DNA from: JALCSJ01 sp036788835
Lineage (GTDB): Bacteria > Bacillota > Negativicutes > Acidaminococcales > Acidaminococcaceae
Direction of reading: 5' to 3'
DNA: 19,599 nt
Assembly (NCBI GenBank): GCA_036788835.1
Contig: DAIQMR010000032.1
Location: forward strand, 1 to 19,599
Shown here: piece by piece, positions 15,475 to 19,599 of the stretch
How positions within the stretch are numbered: position 1 is the first letter of the stretch
Layout: each line of letters begins with the position of its first letter
Notes under the pieces: generated by a model
Database searches by the model: none
What the model saw: only the letters and a program-made list of their open reading frames with translations
Told to the model about the DNA's origin: nothing
Position numbers and translations under genes: made by a program

Positions 15475-16803
15475 ATGTTTCTAGGTGTAGTTGGTTTTTT
15501 GATGATTGTTATTATTGTTTGGGCTTTAATGAAATCGAAAGCAAATCCTGTTCCTATTTTCGTAGTTGTTCCTATTATTGCTGCTCTTATTTGTGGTTTT
15601 ACTCCAGTACAGATTTTTACTTTTGTTAAAGCCGGTGTTGCTAAAACATGGTCCACAGCCGTATTGTTCATCTTCTCCATTGTTTACTTCTCTATGATGG
15701 GTGATGTTGGACTATTTGACCCTATGGTTAACTGGTTGGTAAAAAAAGCCGGTTCCAACATCATGATGGTTACCATTGCTACAGCCTGCATAGCTGTAAT
15801 TTCCCACTTGGACGGAGCTTTGGCTTCCACCCTTTTGATTACCATTCCTGCTATGCTGCCTATCTACAAAAAACTGCATATTAGACCGGTTGTGCTCTGC
15901 TGTATTATTGGTGCTGCCATGAGTATTATGAACCTGTTACCTTGGGGCGGTCCTGTAGCTCGTATAGGTGTTGTCCTCAATGCAGACGTTAATGCTTTAT
16001 GGAAAGAATTAATTCCTCTGCAAGGTGTTGGCCTAGTAATTCTTATGGTTTTCGCCGGTTACATGGGCGTTATAGAAAAACGCCGTGGTGCCGGGTTGGT
16101 TCCTACCGGTAAAGCAGCTGAATTAACCGAAAGCATGGATGGCGTTGACAATGGTCCTTCCGCTGAAGATTTAGCCAGCATGAAGAGACCAAAGCTGTTA
16201 TGGTTTAACGGTTTGCTCACCTTGGTTGTTATCGGCCTGTTGTGTTTCACGAAGATTCCTCTGTATGCTGCGTTCATGTTTGGCTTGGCTCTTGCTCTTA
16301 TTGTTAACTTCCCCAATGCCAAGGCACAAACTAAGGCTATTAAAATGCATGCTGATACTGCCTTGACCATGCCTATGATTTTGCTGGCTTCCGGCGTATT
16401 CCTGGGCGTATTGAGCGGCACTAAGATGATGGGTGCTATGGCTACTATGATGATCAGCCTGGTTCCTACTGCCATGGGCGGCCATTTACAGGATATCTTT
16501 GGTATTCTTGGTGTGCCTATTGGTATGTTGTTGGGTACAGATTCCTACTTCTTCGGTTTAGTTCCTCTGGCTATCGGTGTTGGCGAGAAATTCGGCGTAA
16601 ATCCTCACGATATGGCTATGGCCATGCTTATTGCCAAAAACTACGGCGTATTGGTTACACCTCACGCTGCTACTACTTTCCTGTGCTGTGGCTTGGCAGG
16701 TATCGAAATCAAAGATTTGCTGAAGTTCTGTGCTCCCCGTCTGTGGGTTATGTCTTTAATTTCCCTGGTTTGCGGCGCATTATTGGGTCTGTTTGCAATC
16801 TAA
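15475..16803 (+). CDS. citM: CitMHS-family citrate/tricarboxylate transporter
   Basis: This 442-residue membrane protein, with about eleven to twelve hydrophobic helices, resembles the metal-citrate:H+ symporters CitM and CitH of Bacillus. Conserved landmarks are GLFDPMV at 79-85, HLDGALAST at 111-119, LPIYKKLHIRP and the NLLPWGGP signature at 153-160, with a second NYGVLVTPHAATTFL repeat near the end. It is placed last in the citrate lyase operon after a hairpin, and supplies substrate to it. The usual DGDGST stretch of CitM reads DGALAST, so the exact substrate or metal requirement may differ. Start chosen at ATG 15475, with GGGAGGT about 7 bases upstream. Confidence 0.88.
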   Translation: MFLGVVGFLMIVIIVWALMKSKANPVPIFVVVPIIAALICGFTPVQIFTFVKAGVAKTWSTAVLFIFSIVYFSMMGDVGLFDPMVNWLVKKAGSNIMMVTIATACIAVISHLDGALASTLLITIPAMLPIYKKLHIRPVVLCCIIGAAMSIMNLLPWGGPVARIGVVLNADVNALWKELIPLQGVGLVILMVFAGYMGVIEKRRGAGLVPTGKAAELTESMDGVDNGPSAEDLASMKRPKLLWFNGLLTLVVIGLLCFTKIPLYAAFMFGLALALIVNFPNAKAQTKAIKMHADTALTMPMILLASGVFLGVLSGTKMMGAMATMMISLVPTAMGGHLQDIFGILGVPIGMLLGTDSYFFGLVPLAIGVGEKFGVNPHDMAMAMLIAKNYGVLVTPHAATTFLCCGLAGIEIKDLLKFCAPRLWVMSLISLVCGALLGLFAI

Positions 16804-16826
16804 AAACAATTATCTTCTTCACCCTT

Positions 16827-16863
16827 AAACAAAGCTGTGATTTTATTGCAGCTTTGTTTTTTT
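16827..16863 (+). terminator. Intrinsic terminator of the citrate operon
   Basis: AAACAAAGCTG (16827-16837) pairs perfectly with CAGCTTTGTTT (16849-16859) around an 11-base loop, and T7 follows at the end of the stem. It lies 24 bases after the carrier stop codon. Confidence 0.9.
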
Positions 16864-16867
16864 ATGC

Positions 16868-16915
16868 AAAAAAACCCACTACAAGAGAAATTTTTACAAT
16901 CACTCTTGTAGTGGG
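16868..16915 (-). terminator. Intrinsic terminator of the pot operon
   Basis: CCCACTACAAGAG (minus 16915-16903) pairs over 13 bp with CTCTTGTAGTGGG (16887-16875), followed on the minus strand by T7 (16874-16868). It lies 11 bases beyond the potC stop, back to back with the terminator of the convergent citrate operon. Confidence 0.92.
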
Positions 16916-16926
16916 ATAGAAGTTTT

Positions 16927-17709
16927 TTAGACTTTTTTACTTGGCTGGATTATTTGGGTGATGACTACCAGACAAATAGTGGTCATCATCATGCAAGTTG
17001 ACAGGGCATTGATTTCGGGAGAAATGCCACGTTTAACCATGGCGTAGATATAAAGAGGCAAAGTAGTGGAATTAGGCCCTGCCACAAAGAAACTAATAAC
17101 AAAGTCATCAATGGACAAAGTGAAAGCGATTAGTCCCCCGGCAATAATACCAGGTAAAGCCAAAGGAAAGGTGACATAACGAAAAGCCTGCCAGGGAGTG
17201 GCATACAAATCGCTGGCGGCTTCTTCCAAATCAAAACGGCGTCCTTCCAGCCGGGCTCCTACTGTAATAATGACAAAGGAAATACAGAAGGTAATATGAG
17301 CGATGATCAAAGTGTTCTTGCCAAGAGACATGCCGGTCTGAGAGAAGAGAACCAATAAGGATAAGCCCATAACTATTTCCGGAATTAAAATAGGTAAATA
17401 TAAAAGACCATTGATAACACCTTTGAATTTATAGGTATAACGACTTAAAGCAATGGCGGCCATAGTTCCCAAAGTAGTGGAAACCAAAGTGGAAATGCAG
17501 GCAATAAACAAACTATTGGTTAACGCCTCAACAACCCGGCGGTTGTTCAGCAGAGCGGAATACCACTTAAGTGTGAAACCGGTCCACACTGCATTAATCC
17601 GGGAATCATTGAATGAATACAAGGTAAGAATTAATAAAGGAAGATATAAGAAAGCCAGGACAGCCAAGGAATAGGAAACCAAAAGGGCACTATGCCAATT
17701 CTTTTTCAT
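16927..17709 (-). CDS. potC: Spermidine/putrescine ABC transporter permease PotC
   Basis: This 260-residue inner membrane permease of the polyamine ABC importer has about six transmembrane helices (first at about 10-30: LLVSYSLAVLAFLYLPLLIL). It carries the EAA loop that docks on the ATPase, EEAASDLYATPWQAFRYVTF (about 162-181), followed by PLALPGIIAG. SIDDFVISFFVAGP is typical of PotC. The start at 17709 has AAGGAG 9 bases upstream and overlaps the end of potB by 20 bases. It is the last gene of the operon; no potD follows before the terminator. Confidence 0.92.
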   Translation of the reverse strand: MKKNWHSALLVSYSLAVLAFLYLPLLILTLYSFNDSRINAVWTGFTLKWYSALLNNRRVVEALTNSLFIACISTLVSTTLGTMAAIALSRYTYKFKGVINGLLYLPILIPEIVMGLSLLVLFSQTGMSLGKNTLIIAHITFCISFVIITVGARLEGRRFDLEEAASDLYATPWQAFRYVTFPLALPGIIAGGLIAFTLSIDDFVISFFVAGPNSTTLPLYIYAMVKRGISPEINALSTCMMMTTICLVVITQIIQPSKKV

Positions 17710-18547
17710 TGTTGGTTACTCCTTTCTGACTCTCCAGTGTACGATAATAAAGCAGAATTAAAACCAGGGCCAGAAGACCTAGCACAATGGATAAAGCACT
17801 GCCAAAGGGCCAATCACGAGCGGCTAAGAACTGGTTTTGAATAACATTACCGATTAAGGCACTCTTGGCACCACCCATAATATCAGGCACCACAAACATA
17901 CCTAAAGAGGAAATGAATACCAGAATAGAACCTGCGGCAATACCGGGCATGGTTAAAGGCAGGGTGATTTTCCGAAAAGCCGTCAGGGGCGGCGCTCCTA
18001 AATCACTGGCTGCCTCCAAAAGCCTTTTGTCCAATTGCTCAATGGAGACATAGATAGGTAATACCATAAAAGGCACTAGAGCATAAATCATACCCAGCAT
18101 TACAGCATAGTCATTATAAAGCAAGGTTAAAGGTTTTGTAATAAAGCCTATTTTCAATAAAAGAGTATTAATAATTCCCTGGGAGCGCAAAATAATAACC
18201 CAAGCATAGGACCTGATTAAAAAGTTAATCCAAAAGGGAATCATCACCAGAATCAGGCAGGGCTGCTGCCATTTCTTGGGCAAAATAGAAATAGTATAGG
18301 CCAGAGGATAACCCATTACAAAGGTAATGAGGGTTGTAACAATGGCCGTAAAAATCGTTGTGGCAAAGATACGCAGATATAAAGCCTCGAAAAATCTTTG
18401 GTAGTTGGCTAAAGTGAAATTGAAAATAACCTGTCCATAAGAATTGCGGGTGGCAAAAGAAACCGCAACAACAATAAGCATGGGCAAGGCAAAAAAGATG
18501 GCTAGCCACAGCATACCGGGGGCAACCAATAATTTTCCTTTTTTCAT
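17690..18547 (-). CDS. potB: Spermidine/putrescine ABC transporter permease PotB
   Basis: This 285-residue permease has about six membrane helices and is paired with PotC in the channel. The first helix begins VAPGMLWLAIFFALPML. MIPFWINFLIRSYAW is a PotB hallmark, and the EAA loop EAASDLGAPPLTAFRKITL with PLTMPGIAAG contacts PotA. The frame extends to a GTG at 18580, but the ATG at 18547 is preferred because it overlaps the potA stop as ATGA and gives the usual short cytoplasmic N-terminus. The two genes are thus translationally coupled. Confidence 0.92.
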   Translation of the reverse strand: MKKGKLLVAPGMLWLAIFFALPMLIVVAVSFATRNSYGQVIFNFTLANYQRFFEALYLRIFATTIFTAIVTTLITFVMGYPLAYTISILPKKWQQPCLILVMIPFWINFLIRSYAWVIILRSQGIINTLLLKIGFITKPLTLLYNDYAVMLGMIYALVPFMVLPIYVSIEQLDKRLLEAASDLGAPPLTAFRKITLPLTMPGIAAGSILVFISSLGMFVVPDIMGGAKSALIGNVIQNQFLAARDWPFGSALSIVLGLLALVLILLYYRTLESQKGVTNNEKELA

Positions 18548-19548
18548 TTGTTCACTATGACCTCGTCTTTTTTCTCCCACCAGACACCTACCCGGGTATC
18601 ACATTTCCAGGGAATGGTGTCATTTAGATATTGGTAGGCAACAATAGTATCGTTGGAATTATCCATGCGGACATAGATTTTATCAATAGTTCCGCAAAAT
18701 ACCACATCAACAATGGTCCCATACTTTACCGTATTATTCCCTGCACCGGTTTCGTCATCCTCATGGCACAGCTGAACTTTTTGAGGACGGACTGCCAAAG
18801 CTTTTGTTTTGTCATTTTCCAAGGAAAAGAAATTGTTTTCCCCGATAAAGCTGGCTACGAACCTGGATTTTGGCGCATGATAAATAACGTCGGGAGAAGC
18901 ATCCTGCTCCAGAATGCCATTATGCATGACGACTACCCGGTCACTCATGGTTAAAGCTTCTTCCTGATCGTGAGTAACGTAAATAAAAGTTAACCCCAGG
19001 CCTTTTTGCAGATTCTTCAATTCCAGCTGCATTTTTTTACGCAATTTATAATCTAAGGCTCCCAATGGTTCGTCCAAAAGAAGAACTTTGGGATTGTTCA
19101 CCAGGGCTCGGGCAATGGCTACACGCTGTTGCTGCCCACCGCTCATTTGCTGGGGACTTCTGGTGCGGAAATTTTCCAACTGAGTCAGGTAAAGAACCTG
19201 ATTAATACGTGTTTCCTGCTCATCTTTAGGAACTTTTTTCATGGTGAGCCCAAAACGAATATTGTCCTCTACATTCATATGAGGGAAAAGAGCATAGTTC
19301 TGGAATACCATATTAACGTTACGCTTATAGGGAGCAAGGGAAGTTACGTCCTGGCCATCCAAAAAAATTTTACCCCCGGAAGGGGTTTCCAGACCGGCGA
19401 TCATGCGCAAAAGAGTAGTTTTGCCACAACCACTGGGTCCCAGCAAAGTAATAAATTCCCCGTCATAAATAGTAATGTTAAAATCAGGGATTATGATATT
19501 ATTACCAAATTTTTTGGTGATATGTTCTAAACGTACCATCTCTTCCAT
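18544..19548 (-). CDS. potA: Spermidine/putrescine ABC transporter ATPase PotA
   Basis: This 334-residue cytoplasmic ATPase drives polyamine import. It has Walker A GPSGCGKTT at 37-45, the Q-loop glutamine Gln83 in VFQNYALFPHM, the signature MSGGQQQR at 135-142, Walker B VLLLDEP at 155-161 and the H-loop His193. A C-terminal TOBE-type regulatory domain spans about 240-334 and is shorter than in E. coli PotA (378 residues in total). An in-frame stop just upstream limits the start to ATG 19548 or the ATG three codons on (19539). The only clear SD, AAAGG, is 16 bases before the first. It is first in the potABC operon. Confidence 0.92.
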   Translation of the reverse strand: MEEMVRLEHITKKFGNNIIIPDFNITIYDGEFITLLGPSGCGKTTLLRMIAGLETPSGGKIFLDGQDVTSLAPYKRNVNMVFQNYALFPHMNVEDNIRFGLTMKKVPKDEQETRINQVLYLTQLENFRTRSPQQMSGGQQQRVAIARALVNNPKVLLLDEPLGALDYKLRKKMQLELKNLQKGLGLTFIYVTHDQEEALTMSDRVVVMHNGILEQDASPDVIYHAPKSRFVASFIGENNFFSLENDKTKALAVRPQKVQLCHEDDETGAGNNTVKYGTIVDVVFCGTIDKIYVRMDNSNDTIVAYQYLNDTIPWKCDTRVGVWWEKKDEVIVNK

Positions 19549-19585
19549 CTTTTAATTTTCACAACCTTTCCGATAAAGTCAACTT

Positions 19586-19594
19586 ATTATAGCA
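19586..19594 (-). promoter_or_regulatory. Extended -10 promoter of the pot operon
   Basis: Read on the minus strand the bases are TGCTATAAT, identical to the extended -10 at 63-71. It lies about 38 bases upstream of the potA start, giving a leader of about 30 bases. Any -35 would be beyond the window edge. Confidence 0.55.
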
Positions 19595-19599
19595 TAATA

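Noticed and set aside
1..19599. Mobile elements, CRISPR arrays, tRNA or rRNA genes
   Set aside because: No transposase or integrase reading frame, no regularly spaced direct repeats and no tRNA-like cloverleaf were found while reading both strands.

Overview
The window looks like a chromosomal segment of an anaerobic, low-to-mid GC Firmicute. The support is strong AGGAGG-type ribosome binding sites, extended -10 promoters (TGnTATAAT), tight operons, a fused CitX-CitG protein, stand-alone oxaloacetate-decarboxylase-type genes and a CitMHS carrier. A Negativicutes relative (Acidaminococcus/Phascolarctobacterium-like) is my best guess, but this is inference from gene content and not a proven assignment. 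No IS element, phage gene, tRNA, rRNA or CRISPR array is visible. The longest gene-free stretch is under 300 bases.

Layout. (1) 1-21: the first seven codons of a minus-strand gene leaving the window, divergent from the next operon. (2) 293-3937: an operon of a MATE exporter, an M20D amidohydrolase and a ketopantoate-reductase-family protein, closed by a bidirectional terminator. (3) 4173-9923: a LysR regulator divergent from a three-gene operon of a PrpF-family isomerase, a YbhJ-type aconitase-family hydratase and an OadA-type carboxyltransferase without a biotin domain. (4) 9924-10159: an intergenic stretch holding a candidate minus-strand structured RNA with its own terminator. (5) 10160-12444 (minus): a second LysR gene translationally coupled to citXG. 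Divergent from it is citD-citE-citF plus a CitMHS-family carrier (12625-16803). (6) 16927-19548 (minus): potC, potB and potA, a spermidine/putrescine-type ABC importer without a potD gene in the window.

How the genes fit together. Regions 3 and 5 together could encode a complete tricarboxylate fermentation route. CitMHS carrier uptake would be followed by PrpF-type cis/trans aconitate isomerisation, hydration to citrate by the aconitase-family enzyme, cleavage by citrate lyase CitDEF (matured by CitXG) to acetate and oxaloacetate, and decarboxylation of oxaloacetate by the OadA-type protein. The isomerase-hydratase pair beside citrate lyase makes trans-aconitate (or a mixture of aconitate and citrate) an attractive substrate hypothesis. 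CitC (citrate lyase ligase), a biotin carrier, the membrane decarboxylase subunits and PotD are not in the window and would have to be elsewhere.

Regulatory points. A perfect 7-bp-arm palindrome of LysR-box form (ATAA-N8-TTAT) sits between the citXG regulator and citD. An 11-bp hairpin without a U-tract separates citF from the carrier gene. The OadA-type protein has a Glu where the metal-binding lysine of the family is normally found.
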